From NCBI RefSeq assembly GCF_003864415.1, contig NZ_BFFP01000019.1, positions 1 through 44,353 on the forward strand: 44,353 bases of DNA, in the 5' to 3' direction. The translations under genes were made by a program, and so were the position numbers. The notes under the pieces were generated by a model. The model did no database searches and was not told where the DNA came from. It worked only from the letters and a program-made list of their open reading frames with translations. Positions 7,869 to 15,918 of this stretch are shown one piece after another (the stretch's first letter is position 1; every line of letters starts with the position of its first letter). The DNA comes from Ligilactobacillus salitolerans (GTDB taxonomy: Bacteria > Bacillota > Bacilli > Lactobacillales > Lactobacillaceae).

Positions 7869-8665
7869 TAGCCTTCCAAATATATCCGCTGCAAATCTGT
7901 CTTTTGCTGCTTAGTTACCCCTAATTCTGTCTCAATGTAATGCTCAAGTGTGCCATATTCACGTTGCATCGTTCCTAGTGCACAATCCAGATACTCGGTT
8001 GAAACAGAGCTTAATGCTTTCATGTTTTCCAAATAAGTGGCTGTCTGTAATTTGGCAGGCAGACGATCAGAAAAAGGTTTAAATTCGCGCCGCTGTTCCA
8101 AGAAAACATTGGAAGCTAAATAATCTGACCGAATCGTTTCTTGATCGACCCCTAAGATCGTCAAAGCGTAAACCGCACCCATACCAGTGCGATCCTTACC
8201 GGCAGAACAGTGAAAGATCACTGATTCATCGGTGCCGGAATTGGCTAACATCAAGTCGATAAACTTCCGATAGGCCTTTTTGGCGTTGTCCGATAAAACA
8301 ATATCATTATAAGCGTTGAGCATCTGTTTAAAACCAGCATTCGGCTGCTTCAAAAACATTTCATTTTCAGCACGATCGGCATCTTGGCTCTTGGTTTCAT
8401 CCACAGTGAAGACCGGTGCAAAATGATAGGCTGCCTGGGCAGGCAGACGATCGGGCTGTCTTTTCTGTTCTTCCGGCGAGCGAAAATCGATATCGTACCG
8501 CAGTCCATACTCATCTAGATATTGGAGATCCTTTTCTGATAGATTATTTAAAGCAGCTGAACGGAGCAGCTTGTGTTTTTTGATCCGTTTGCCCGTGGTT
8601 GTCTGATAACCGCCGAGCTCCCTAAAATTAAAACCATTTTCAATCTGTAATAATTCTGGCAACAT
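7868..8665 (-). CDS. Tyrosine-protein phosphatase (IphP/LipA-like)
   Basis: A 265-aa dual-specificity-type phosphatase. The P-loop HCSAGKDRTG places the nucleophile Cys153 and Arg159. The N-terminal FNFRELGGY and the DFRSPEEQ segment (general-acid and substrate region) are typical of bacterial tyrosine/serine phosphatases of the PF13350 type. There is no signal peptide, so it acts in the cytosol unless exported another way. ATG start. It has its own terminator, which nearly overlaps the stop, and no cognate kinase next to it. Related proteins act on phosphotyrosine proteins or phosphoinositides; the substrate here is unknown. Confidence 0.88.
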   Translation of the reverse strand: MLPELLQIENGFNFRELGGYQTTTGKRIKKHKLLRSAALNNLSEKDLQYLDEYGLRYDIDFRSPEEQKRQPDRLPAQAAYHFAPVFTVDETKSQDADRAENEMFLKQPNAGFKQMLNAYNDIVLSDNAKKAYRKFIDLMLANSGTDESVIFHCSAGKDRTGMGAVYALTILGVDQETIRSDYLASNVFLEQRREFKPFSDRLPAKLQTATYLENMKALSSVSTEYLDCALGTMQREYGTLEHYIETELGVTKQQKTDLQRIYLEG

Positions 8666-8841
8666 GGTTGTGTAACTCCCCTTCGATCATGTCTTGCTCT
8701 GGTACTTGACCCCTATTTTTAAAGCTAGCAAACGCAAAAATTAATTGCATGTTTCTTATTAATCTAACAGAATTTTTAAAAAATAGCTAGTTGAACGCCT
8801 TCAAAGAGTGTTTCAATCTCGCTTAATTTGATCAGATCCAC

Positions 8842-8877
8842 TTGAAGCTGCGGCTGCTTAGTTCTACTATTGTAGAA
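8842..8877 (+). promoter_or_regulatory. Promoter with inverted repeat over the -10
   Basis: TTGAAG (8842-8847), a 17-bp spacer, then TACTAT (8865-8870). A perfect inverted repeat TTCTAC-TATT-GTAGAA (8862-8877) covers the -10 box and start region, so the histidine phosphatase gene may be repressor controlled. An early hairpin is the alternative reading. Confidence 0.5.
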
Positions 8878-8903
8878 GAATCTGTTCTGAAAGGAATTAC
8901 AAG

Positions 8904-9491
8904 ATGACTACATTTATCATTGTCCGCCATGGGCAGAGTCAGGCTAATGCCGCGCGGATCCTCCAAGGTGCCAAGATCAACACACCCTTAACTGCGCTGG
9001 GTGTTAAACAGGCTCAGAAAACCGCCAGCAAATTAAGTGCAGACGAATTTGAACACGTCTTTGCCAGTCCCCTAAAAAGAGCAGCCCAAACCGCGGCCAT
9101 AATTGCTCCTGAGCAAGCGACGACTTTTGATAGCCGACTGCGCGAATTTGACTATGGCAGCTGGGACGGCCAGCCGTTGACTGAAATTTGGGAAAAGTAC
9201 CCGCAATTTTTTACCGCGACGCATAACCTTCTCCCCGGTTCACAGAACATTTCTCACGGCGAAACCCACACCCAGGCCAAGCAGCGGCTAGCAGCCTTTT
9301 TTGCGGAGGTCAGCCAAAAATTTCCGATGACGACTGTTTTAGTGGTCAGTCACGGTTACACCATCAAACTGATGGCCGACCTGGCCTTAGGTATCAGTGA
9401 TCTCGCCGCCCTCTCGGAGCCGGAGAATGCGGGTGTTACTATTATGGAAGGAACAGCTCACAGCCTGAACTTATTAGCTTATGGGGGCTAG
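8904..9491 (+). CDS. Histidine phosphatase (phosphoglycerate mutase-like)
   Basis: A 195-aa member of the histidine phosphatase superfamily. The RHG motif gives the phospho-accepting His9 (IIVRHGQSQAN), a conserved FASPLKRAAQTA block provides the second Arg region, and VSHGYT places the second catalytic His at 150. The size and the REFDYGSWDG acidic loop fit the broad cofactor-independent phosphatase group (GpmB/CobC/PhoE-like) rather than the glycolytic dPGM. ATG start with an AAAGGA site. It converges on ddl, and a shared bidirectional terminator lies between. The substrate is unknown. Confidence 0.88.
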   Translation: MTTFIIVRHGQSQANAARILQGAKINTPLTALGVKQAQKTASKLSADEFEHVFASPLKRAAQTAAIIAPEQATTFDSRLREFDYGSWDGQPLTEIWEKYPQFFTATHNLLPGSQNISHGETHTQAKQRLAAFFAEVSQKFPMTTVLVVSHGYTIKLMADLALGISDLAALSEPENAGVTIMEGTAHSLNLLAYGG

Positions 9492-9582
9492 CGTTGAACC
9501 ACTTTCTCTTGTTTCTGACTGAGTACTATTTTGCTTTAGTGAGCCTAGGTAGAGATAGTCCTCGACTAGGTTGAGATGGACG

Positions 9583-9705
9583 GCTCGGACATTACTTTGA
9601 GAAACTTATGGCCGACCTCGCCAGCTCGGACATTACTTTGGCGAACTTACGGCCGACCTCGCCAGCTCGGACGTTACTTTGAAAAACTTACGTCAGAGCC
9701 AGCCT
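9583..9705. repeat. Tandem array of three 41-bp units
   Basis: Copies begin GCTCGGACRTTACTTTG at 9583, 9624 and 9665, exactly 41 bp apart. The first two are nearly identical and the third is degenerate at its 3' half. Within a unit TCGG and CCGA form inverted arms. The array sits between the convergent histidine phosphatase gene and ddl, before their terminator. I see no coding content. Confidence 0.85.
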
Positions 9706-9714
9706 CAAGAACGC

Positions 9715-9761
9715 AAAAAATCCAAAAGCAGCTATTTAACTAGCCTACTTTTGGATTTTTT
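9715..9761. terminator. Bidirectional terminator between convergent genes
   Basis: A perfect 14-bp stem AAAAAATCCAAAAG / CTTTTGGATTTTTT (9715-9728 / 9748-9761) provides a T tract for both strands. Confidence 0.85.
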
Positions 9762-9789
9762 AGCATTCTGTTTAAGTCACGCGAACAAA

Positions 9790-10851
9790 TTAGTTGTTCA
9801 TGCCTTCGTCGTAGATCTTCATCTTACCTTTGACGATACTTTCAACCAGCTCGCCGTACGGCACACCGTCATTTTCTGCTTCTTGCGGCAGCAAGGATAG
9901 CGGTGTCATGCCTGGCAAGTTGTTACCCTCAATGACCCAGACACCCTGCTCATTGGTAAAGAAGTCGATCCGACCGTAGTTTTGCAAGCCCATCGCGTTC
10001 ATCGATTGAACTGCCACCCGCCGCATTTCTTCGTGGACTGCTGGATCCAAGTCTTCTGGCGGAGTAATGAAGTCGGTATAACCTTCTTGGAATTTATGTT
10101 CAAAATCATACCAGCCGTCATGGACCTTGATTTCAACTGCTGGAAAGGCGTAACCATTAACTACACCCAGAGAAAATTCACGACCGCCGATAAATTCTTC
10201 GATGATCGCACTGTTATCAAAGCGGAAAACATCTTCCAGACTGCTTTCCAGTTCAGCATCATCATGAACAATATGCGTCCCGACGGAAGAACCGCCAGAA
10301 GTTGGTTTGACCACAACTGGATAGTCAAATGGCAATGTATGCCCCTTTGGCCCTTGGTCGCGCTTGATCTCAACAAATGCAGCAGTTTGAATGTTGTTAT
10401 ACAACAAAAGTTCCTTGCTGTAGACTTTGTTCATGCAAATGCCGCTGGCAGTAGACCCACTGCCTGTGTAGCGCACATTATTAAGATCGAGTACAGCTTG
10501 CACCTTACCATTTTCTCCATCGCCGCCATGCAATGCCAAGAAAACAATATCTGCAGCTTTACAGATCTCTAAAACATTTGGCCCGAATAACTCAGTTGAA
10601 CCGTCTGTACGCAGGGCATTAATGTCGTCATCAGTGAGGATTGCGTCTGAGATCTCCAGGTCCTTGCTCGTATTGGCATCCTCAAAAACTGATTCGGCAC
10701 TCGCGCCTGCTGGCAGTTCATAACCAAGAAACAGGTCGATAAAAGTTGATTGGTAGCCCCGCTCACGCAAAGCATTTGTAATGCGGTAACCACTTGAAAT
10801 TGAAACGTTCCGTTCGGTACTTCGTCCACCGGCTAAAACGGCAATTTTCAT
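9790..10851 (-). CDS. ddl: D-alanine--D-alanine (or D-lactate) ligase family
   Basis: A 353-aa ATP-grasp ligase that makes the D-Ala-D-X dipeptide or depsipeptide of peptidoglycan precursors. It shows the N-terminal [10 protein letters not shown] (residues 8-17, with the D-Ala-binding Glu13), [27 protein letters not shown] and C-terminal [10 protein letters not shown]. In the omega loop the usual K-Y pair reads EHKF, with Phe at 254. Phe there is associated with D-Ala-D-Lac ligases and intrinsic vancomycin resistance, Tyr with D-Ala-D-Ala. ATG 10851 is chosen because CACACCTCC complementary to the ribosome lies just upstream; the longer frame to 10938 is not needed. The protein is shorter and diverged from the usual lactobacillar Ddl, so it could be a second paralogue. 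Confidence 0.85.
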   Translation of the reverse strand: MKIAVLAGGRSTERNVSISSGYRITNALRERGYQSTFIDLFLGYELPAGASAESVFEDANTSKDLEISDAILTDDDINALRTDGSTELFGPNVLEICKAADIVFLALHGGDGENGKVQAVLDLNNVRYTGSGSTASGICMNKVYSKELLLYNNIQTAAFVEIKRDQGPKGHTLPFDYPVVVKPTSGGSSVGTHIVHDDAELESSLEDVFRFDNSAIIEEFIGGREFSLGVVNGYAFPAVEIKVHDGWYDFEHKFQEGYTDFITPPEDLDPAVHEEMRRVAVQSMNAMGLQNYGRIDFFTNEQGVWVIEGNNLPGMTPLSLLPQEAENDGVPYGELVESIVKGKMKIYDEGMNN

Positions 10852-11101
10852 AGGTGTCACACCTCCAGGTTTATTTAGAATCTTAAGTATAGCACATTTG
10901 ACTACTAAATGGCCACAATTTTTTGTATCCGTTTTCAAAATTTAGAATATCGATCCCTTTAATCGGCCAAAAGCCTAGCAGTTCGCGATGACTGCAGGCT
11001 TGGGGGAACAAAATTTTCTGAAGGGCTATCCAATGAAATTCTCTTCACCTCAATGTGGTCCTTCCTCGATTTGTAAGTAAACTACAGTTTGGACATCGAT
11101 T

Positions 11102-11199
11102 CTCGGGCCCCTTCTTCTTTAAACTTGGGGCTCGACTTCTAATCTCAGGCCCCTTCTTCTCTAAACTTGGGGCTCGACTTCTGTTCTTGAGCCCCTTCT
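11102..11199. repeat. 42-bp tandem repeat, 2.3 copies, GGGGCTCGA family
   Basis: Units begin at 11102, 11144 and 11186 (third partial), 42 bp apart, each carrying GCCCC and, about 20 bp later, TTGGGGCTCGA. These arms are inverted repeats that can pair within a unit or across units. The same core occurs in the five-copy array at 21638. The rest of 10852-11247 shows the ddl leader region and a terminator, and no gene. Confidence 0.85.
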
Positions 11200-11236
11200 A
11201 AAAAAATAGTGTTGACGATTTTACTCATCAACACTA
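11200..11236 (-). terminator. Terminator of the hydrolase/ASCH operon
   Basis: Stem TAGTGTTGA / TCAACACTA (11207-11215 / 11228-11236), followed on the minus strand by a T run (complement of 11200-11206). Confidence 0.85.
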
Positions 11237-11247
11237 GCATATTCATT

Positions 11248-12036
11248 TTATAAATCATTGGCCGCTAAAAAATCAAAGAGTGCTTCATTGAAAGCGCGCG
11301 GCTGTTCAGCCATCACGATATGGCCGCTGTTTTTAATGACCTGAAAACTGCCGTGCCGCGCCGAATTGGCCATTTTGGGAGCGAAGTCGTGATCGAAATA
11401 CGGTGATTTTTCACCCGCAATGATCAAAAACGGGCATTCCAGCGTGGTGATCACGCCACGCCAATCTTTAAGAGCATGATCAAATAAAAACGGCTGGTTT
11501 AGTGCGGCATCATAAGGATGCTCTTTGAGCGCTGCCTTATTTGCCAGATAAGTCTCGTCTGCCAAACGCTGGTAGGTTGCCCGTCCCAACGGCTGCTCAA
11601 GTACCGTATGAAAGTTTTCCCAAGTCAATTGCTGATATCCATAAGACCAGTCAGCATCATTGATCATCTTTGGGCTTTGGTCGACGTCGATCAGTGCCCC
11701 GATCTGGCGGGAACCATAGAGGGAAACGTAGGAAAACATTGTCGCGGCTCCCATGGAATTGCCCAACAAGATCGGTGATTCGAGCTTAAATTTAGCGATG
11801 AACTCCGCCAGATCCAAGGCATGGCGCGCGATGCTGCGGCCTTTAGTCGTGTGCTGGGAAGCACCCTGATTGCGCGCGTCAATATTTAAAACGCGGTAAC
11901 CTGCTGTAGTCAGCGCTTTGACCTGATCCAGCCAGATTGCGCGGCTTCCGCCCAAACCAGTCAGGATCACCACCGGCCGCCCAGTTCCAACATCATCGTA
12001 CTCTAACCTCACACCATCGCTCGTAATAAAATCCAA
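11248..12036 (-). CDS. Alpha/beta hydrolase
   Basis: A 262-aa protein from the preferred start. The fold is evident from VVILTGLGGSRAIW (oxyanion loop), the nucleophile elbow GNSMGA, a late FLIIAGEKSPYFD acid segment and the final SGHIVMAEQP catalytic His. It lacks a signal peptide. The start is uncertain: TTG 12036 has an ideal GAGGAGG 8 bases upstream, whereas the longer frame begins at TTG 12063 without one. It is downstream of and co-oriented with the ASCH gene (short gap), ending at a clear terminator. The substrate is not inferable; the closest general group is the esterase/haloperoxidase-like hydrolases. Confidence 0.85.
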   Translation of the reverse strand: MDFITSDGVRLEYDDVGTGRPVVILTGLGGSRAIWLDQVKALTTAGYRVLNIDARNQGASQHTTKGRSIARHALDLAEFIAKFKLESPILLGNSMGAATMFSYVSLYGSRQIGALIDVDQSPKMINDADWSYGYQQLTWENFHTVLEQPLGRATYQRLADETYLANKAALKEHPYDAALNQPFLFDHALKDWRGVITTLECPFLIIAGEKSPYFDHDFAPKMANSARHGSFQVIKNSGHIVMAEQPRAFNEALFDFLAANDL

Positions 12037-12077
12037 CTGCTTATCCTCCTCATTTTCTGGCAAGATCGGCTGCGGGG

Positions 12078-12521
12078 TTATTTGACCAGCTCAAAAACCT
12101 CACAGACACACTTTGATTCTGGGGTGAATGTCATCTTGTTTTCAGCGTATTCCTTGGTGAAAAAGTCCACGTGGACCTTGTGCCAGTATTCATAGGAGCG
12201 GTCGCCTTCTCCTTCATGGTAAGCGTGCTCAGCCGAGATATACTTGAACGGCACGACTTCCACGACCTTGGTCTGTGTCACACAGACTGGCTGGTCCTTA
12301 GCATCTAAAATGATGTTGTATTCTCCGACACGCGGAACAGGTTCGTCGTCAAAGACATATGATTCATAGCCCGACGTCGTGGCGGTCTTGATCCCTTTTT
12401 GGACCAAATCAGCTAAGCCGTCCGGATCTCCCCCGAAGGCCCACGCCGGCGGGACCGGTTTTTCTGCCAAATCATGTGCCTCAGCAAATTCTTGCCAAAA
12501 CTTTTCAATTTTACTTTCCAT
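12078..12521 (-). CDS. ASCH-domain protein
   Basis: A 147-aa small cytosolic protein. The pattern WAFGGDPDGLADLVQKGIKTATTSGYE followed by VPRVGEYNIILD, a TKVVEVVPF strand and FTPESKCVCEVFELV matches ASCH (PUA-like beta-barrel) proteins of the YqfB/RNA-binding superfamily. ASCH folds are thought to bind RNA or act on modified nucleosides; some are amidohydrolases. No function is established for this subgroup. ATG start with GGAG about 8 bases upstream. It is probably co-transcribed with the hydrolase at 11248. Confidence 0.8.
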   Translation of the reverse strand: MESKIEKFWQEFAEAHDLAEKPVPPAWAFGGDPDGLADLVQKGIKTATTSGYESYVFDDEPVPRVGEYNIILDAKDQPVCVTQTKVVEVVPFKYISAEHAYHEGEGDRSYEYWHKVHVDFFTKEYAENKMTFTPESKCVCEVFELVK

Positions 12522-12591
12522 TTCAATCTCCTTGTACCAGGGCAGAAAGCCCTTACCTAATTATTATACTGGATTCACAGCCATAAAAACA

Positions 12592-12632
12592 CCACAAAAT
12601 GGATCCCAAGTTTTGAGCTGCTTGAGATCCAT
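12592..12632 (-). terminator. Terminator of oppA-pepT
   Basis: Arms ATGGATC...CAAG / CTTG...GATCCAT (12599-12632), followed on the minus strand by TTTTGTGG and TTTTT. It starts right after the pepT stop. Confidence 0.7.
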
Positions 12633-12636
12633 CTCT

Positions 12637-13905
12637 TTATGCCAAAGGCTGCTCGTTTCTTTGCCCTGTCTGCAAGACATGCTCCTGGCAAAGCGTCACG
12701 ACAGTCTCAGCCACCACCTGCATACCTTCAACCGTCACATATTCATATTTACCGTGAAAGTTGCTGCCGGCATTAAACAAGTTTGGCGCAGGTATTCCCT
12801 TAGCTGTCAAAAAGTTGCCGTCCGTACCGCCCCGAAACGGCGTGATATTCGGCGTTAAGCCCAGTTTGCGGTAAGTATCCAAGGCTAAGTTGACAATATA
12901 AGGGTTCTGCTTGATCGCAGTCCCGATATTGGCATACTGCTCTTTCAAGGTCAGTTTGACCCGCGGCTGGTCGAACCTGGCGTTAAATTTGGCGGTTAAA
13001 TCAGTCAAGAACTGCTTTTTCTGGGCAAAAAGCTGCTCGTCAAAATCACGGATGATGAATTGTAATTCGGCCTGGTCAACTGTCCCTGACTGTTTGACCA
13101 GCATGATAAAGCCTTCTTTACCCTGGCTTTTTTCCGGGACTTCATCTCTAGGCAAGGCAGCTGCGAATTCATTGGCTAAGCTGGCAGCGTTGACCATCAA
13201 ACCATAGGCATCGCCGGGATGGACCGCGGTGCCCGTAAACTCAACGACAGCCTGCGCGGCGTTGAAAGTCTCATATTCGATATCCCCCGGCTGGCCGTTG
13301 TCCAAGGTGTAGGCGAACTCGACCGGAAACTCGCCGGCATCAAAGCGCTTGGCCCCCTGCCCGATCTCTTCGTCCGGTCCAAAAGCAACGTAGATCGGAC
13401 CATGTTTGAGCTCAGGCTGGTCAACCAATGCTTTCAGCGCGCCGAACAAGCCAGCGACACCGGCTTTGTCGTCTGCCCCCAACAAAGTCGTCCCATCCGT
13501 TGTGATCAGCCTTTGCCCCTGCAGTTTGCGCAGTTCAGGAAATTCGGCGGTCCGTAAGACGATCTCTTTTGCAGCGTTCAAAACTACGTCTTGCCCGTCA
13601 TAATCTGGGTGGACCTGGGGCGCAACACCTTCAGCCGGATAATCTGCCGTATCCAAATGCGCAAAAAAACCAATGGCAGACACGTCTGCAGAGCTATTGC
13701 CCGCTAAAAAGCCTAAGGCATAGCCGTTTGCAGCGTTATACCAGGACTTAAGGCCCAGCTTTGCCAAGTCTTGAACAACTTGTTTAGCTAATTTGACCTG
13801 CCCGGGTGTGGACGGAACTTCCTGACTGCTAGCGTCAGAGCGGGTATTATACCTGCAATATTCAATAAATTTGGTTTCAATAAAATCAGGATCGATCTCA
13901 GTCAT
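12637..13905 (-). CDS. pepT: Peptidase T (aminotripeptidase, M20B)
   Basis: A 422-aa cytosolic two-zinc metallopeptidase that removes the N-terminal residue from tripeptides. Seen: FFAHLDTADYP (metal His and Asp), GADDKAGVAGLF, the catalytic FGPDEEIGQGAKRF pair, a lid domain (about 205-320), and C-terminal TPFRGGTDGNFLTAKGIPAPNLF with metal-binding and substrate residues. Length is normal. ATG start with only a weak GGGGG site upstream. It begins 15 bases after oppA, so it is translated from the T-box-controlled message. This fits a role in completing the breakdown of imported peptides to supply an amino acid in short supply. Confidence 0.95.
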   Translation of the reverse strand: MTEIDPDFIETKFIEYCRYNTRSDASSQEVPSTPGQVKLAKQVVQDLAKLGLKSWYNAANGYALGFLAGNSSADVSAIGFFAHLDTADYPAEGVAPQVHPDYDGQDVVLNAAKEIVLRTAEFPELRKLQGQRLITTDGTTLLGADDKAGVAGLFGALKALVDQPELKHGPIYVAFGPDEEIGQGAKRFDAGEFPVEFAYTLDNGQPGDIEYETFNAAQAVVEFTGTAVHPGDAYGLMVNAASLANEFAAALPRDEVPEKSQGKEGFIMLVKQSGTVDQAELQFIIRDFDEQLFAQKKQFLTDLTAKFNARFDQPRVKLTLKEQYANIGTAIKQNPYIVNLALDTYRKLGLTPNITPFRGGTDGNFLTAKGIPAPNLFNAGSNFHGKYEYVTVEGMQVVAETVVTLCQEHVLQTGQRNEQPLA

Positions 13906-13920
13906 CTGCTTGCCCCCGTC

Positions 13921-15573
13921 TTATTTGTCAGCACTGATGTATGCTTCTTTCCAGTCGTAAGGAACTCCGGCAGGATTGTAGATCACGTTCTTGACGTTTG
14001 GCCGCAAGAGCTGTGATTTAGCCACCTGATAGAGCGGGATCGTTCCTTGGTCGTTCATCAAGATCTTCTCGGCTTGCACTAAGTTTTGCCAACGTTTTGC
14101 CGGCTGATTGCCGTATTGGTTTTCGGACTGGTCGAGTAATTTGTCAAATTCAGTGTTTTTGTAGCCGGCAGTATTGTAGCTGGAATCTGCTTCGTAGACA
14201 TCTAAGAAGTTGATCGGATCAGCGAAGACCGACTGCCAAGTCTTGATGGTCATGTCATAGTCGGATTTGGTCTGCCGTGCAAGCATCTGGACAAACGGGA
14301 TCGTAGAGACGGTCACACGCACGCCAGGGAGGCTTTCCAACTTGCTTTGCAGGAATTCAGCTGTCTGCTTGCTGCTGTCGGTATCAGAAGTCAATAAGTT
14401 AACGTGCAAGGAATTAATTCCTTCCTCGCTATAGCCTTCCTTCAGTAATGTCTTGGCTTTTTTGACGTTGGCGGTCACAGCACTTTTAACGTAGGCTTCT
14501 TTTTCAAAAGCTTCGCCAGTCTTAGGGTTTTGGCCCATTTGGCTTGGCACAAAGCCCTTCAATGGTTCCGAACCGTCTTGCAAAACTTTGTCGGTCAGCT
14601 GCTTGCGGTCGATTGCCAGTGAGATAGCCTGCCGGATCTTCTTATTCTTGAAAGCAGGGACCTTTTTCTGGTTTAACTCTAAGCGCGTGGTAGCTGTCGG
14701 CAAGCGTTTGACGAAGGCTGCACTGTTCTTGTTCGCCTTGACCTGCTGGCCGTTGAGCAGCGTTTCGTCCACCTTTTTAGCACTGTACATGTTGTAGCTG
14801 GTCGTCGTGCTTTCGGTCACTAATTCGCTGATCTTATCCAAATGAACGTGTTTTTGATCCCAGTAAGTCTTGTTTTTGGCCAGAGTCCAGGATTTGCCGG
14901 TGCCATCCCACTTGGTCAGCTTGAAGGCGCCATTTGAGACCAGATACTTAGACTGGGTCCCGTACTTAGAGCCGTACTTTTCGACCACCTTCTGGTTGAG
15001 CGGGTAAAAGAGCGGCCAGGCAAGCAATTGGTCAAAATAACTGACCGGCTTGGCTAACTCAACGCGCAGGTGATGGTCATCGACAGCTTTGATCCCCAGC
15101 GTTTGCGGTGCTTGTTTGCCATTGTAGATCGCGGTCGCGTTTTTAACACCGTCAAAGTAAAAGGCATCCTGCGAGGCGGTCTTCGGGTCGACGGTTCGCC
15201 GCCAGGAATAAACGAAGTCTTTGGCTGTGACCGGATCGCCGTTAGACCACTTGGCATTTTTGCGCAGGGTGAAGTCATAGGTCTTGACGCCGTTAGACTT
15301 CTTGGTTTTGACGGCTAAGGCCGGCTGGGGCTTGCCGTTTTTGTCCAAACGGTACAAGCCTTCCTGCGTGTTCATTAATGTGTTAAAGCTCAATGTATCG
15401 GTTGCTTTAGACAGGTCCGCCGTTGCCAGCGTGCTAGCTTCGGTCCAGCGCAGTTCCTGCTTAGCGGCATATTTGCCAGAGTGACCAGGATCCTGACTGT
15501 TCTTTTGGTTGCCGCAGCCTGCTAAAAGCAAGGCGGCACCCGCCGCGAATGTATACCAAATTTTTTTACCCAT
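13921..15573 (-). CDS. Peptide ABC transporter substrate-binding lipoprotein OppA-like
   Basis: A 550-aa extracytoplasmic oligopeptide-binding protein anchored by lipid. It has a signal peptide with lipobox LLLAGC (Cys20), an SBP_bac_5 domain with the early DTLSFNTLMNTQEGLYRLDKN region, FVYSWRRTVDP and KIRQAISLAIDRKQL, and a C-terminal QSVFADPINFLDVY. ATG 15573 has GGAGGG immediately upstream; the in-frame TTG at 15585 is inside that site. It is transcribed from a T-box leader and followed closely by pepT. No permease or ATPase genes are adjacent, so it must borrow another Opp system's membrane parts. Peptide specificity cannot be read. Confidence 0.92.
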   Translation of the reverse strand: MGKKIWYTFAAGAALLLAGCGNQKNSQDPGHSGKYAAKQELRWTEASTLATADLSKATDTLSFNTLMNTQEGLYRLDKNGKPQPALAVKTKKSNGVKTYDFTLRKNAKWSNGDPVTAKDFVYSWRRTVDPKTASQDAFYFDGVKNATAIYNGKQAPQTLGIKAVDDHHLRVELAKPVSYFDQLLAWPLFYPLNQKVVEKYGSKYGTQSKYLVSNGAFKLTKWDGTGKSWTLAKNKTYWDQKHVHLDKISELVTESTTTSYNMYSAKKVDETLLNGQQVKANKNSAAFVKRLPTATTRLELNQKKVPAFKNKKIRQAISLAIDRKQLTDKVLQDGSEPLKGFVPSQMGQNPKTGEAFEKEAYVKSAVTANVKKAKTLLKEGYSEEGINSLHVNLLTSDTDSSKQTAEFLQSKLESLPGVRVTVSTIPFVQMLARQTKSDYDMTIKTWQSVFADPINFLDVYEADSSYNTAGYKNTEFDKLLDQSENQYGNQPAKRWQNLVQAEKILMNDQGTIPLYQVAKSQLLRPNVKNVIYNPAGVPYDWKEAYISADK

Positions 15574-15619
15574 GATACCCTCCAAAATATGCAGTTAAAT
15601 GAGAAAAGTTTAACAAATG

Positions 15620-15880
15620 AAAAACGCCCCTTCAGAAAAAATTCTGAAAGGACGCTGCCGCGCGGTACCACCTTTATTCAACTGGGATCTCCCAGTTGTC
15701 TCTAAGCTTCTGCTTGCTGCCAAAAGCCGCAGGTCGTAACGGTCCTGTTCCGGGGGCGTTGCTTGCACAACGCTCCAACTCTGAGCTCATCTTCACCCAA
15801 ACTTCCAACGCGTGCTCCCACCTTTTCACGCTCTCTGTCAGCTGGTCACTTAGGCTACTCTTCTCTTCTGCGTTTTTTAA
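15620..15880 (-). ncRNA. T-box riboswitch leader of oppA-pepT
   Basis: The minus strand carries the full T-box plan. Stem I has AGAGAG and a distal GGTGGGAG loop, with helices CCAGC/GTTGG and CCTAA/TTGGG. A specifier loop (AGTA opposite GAAGATGA) follows. Stem III is an AACTGGGAGATCCCAGTT hairpin. The T-box sequence AAGGTGGTACCGCG (complement of 15661-15674) pairs with uncharged tRNA NCCA. The terminator stem CGTCCTTTCAGAA / TTCTGAAGGGGCG (15625-15654) is followed by TTTTT. Uncharged tRNA binding would favour the antiterminator and switch on oppA-pepT. The specifier is ATG (Met) or GAT (Asp) depending on register; I lean to ATG by comparison with the B. subtilis glyQS loop as remembered. Confidence 0.92.
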
Positions 15881-15890
15881 TAATGATTTA

Positions 15891-15918
15891 ATCATAACAG
15901 TATTTGCTTTAATGTCAA
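15891..15918 (-). promoter_or_regulatory. Promoter of the T-box operon
   Basis: Minus-strand TTGACA (complement of 15913-15918), 16-bp spacer, and TATGAT (complement of 15891-15896) with an extended TG. The -35 box overlaps the nanE stop codon (TGA, 15915-15917). Confidence 0.8.

Noticed and set aside
9982-10572. 196-codon plus-strand frame inside ddl
   Set aside because: Antisense shadow of a conserved ATP-grasp gene with unlikely composition.
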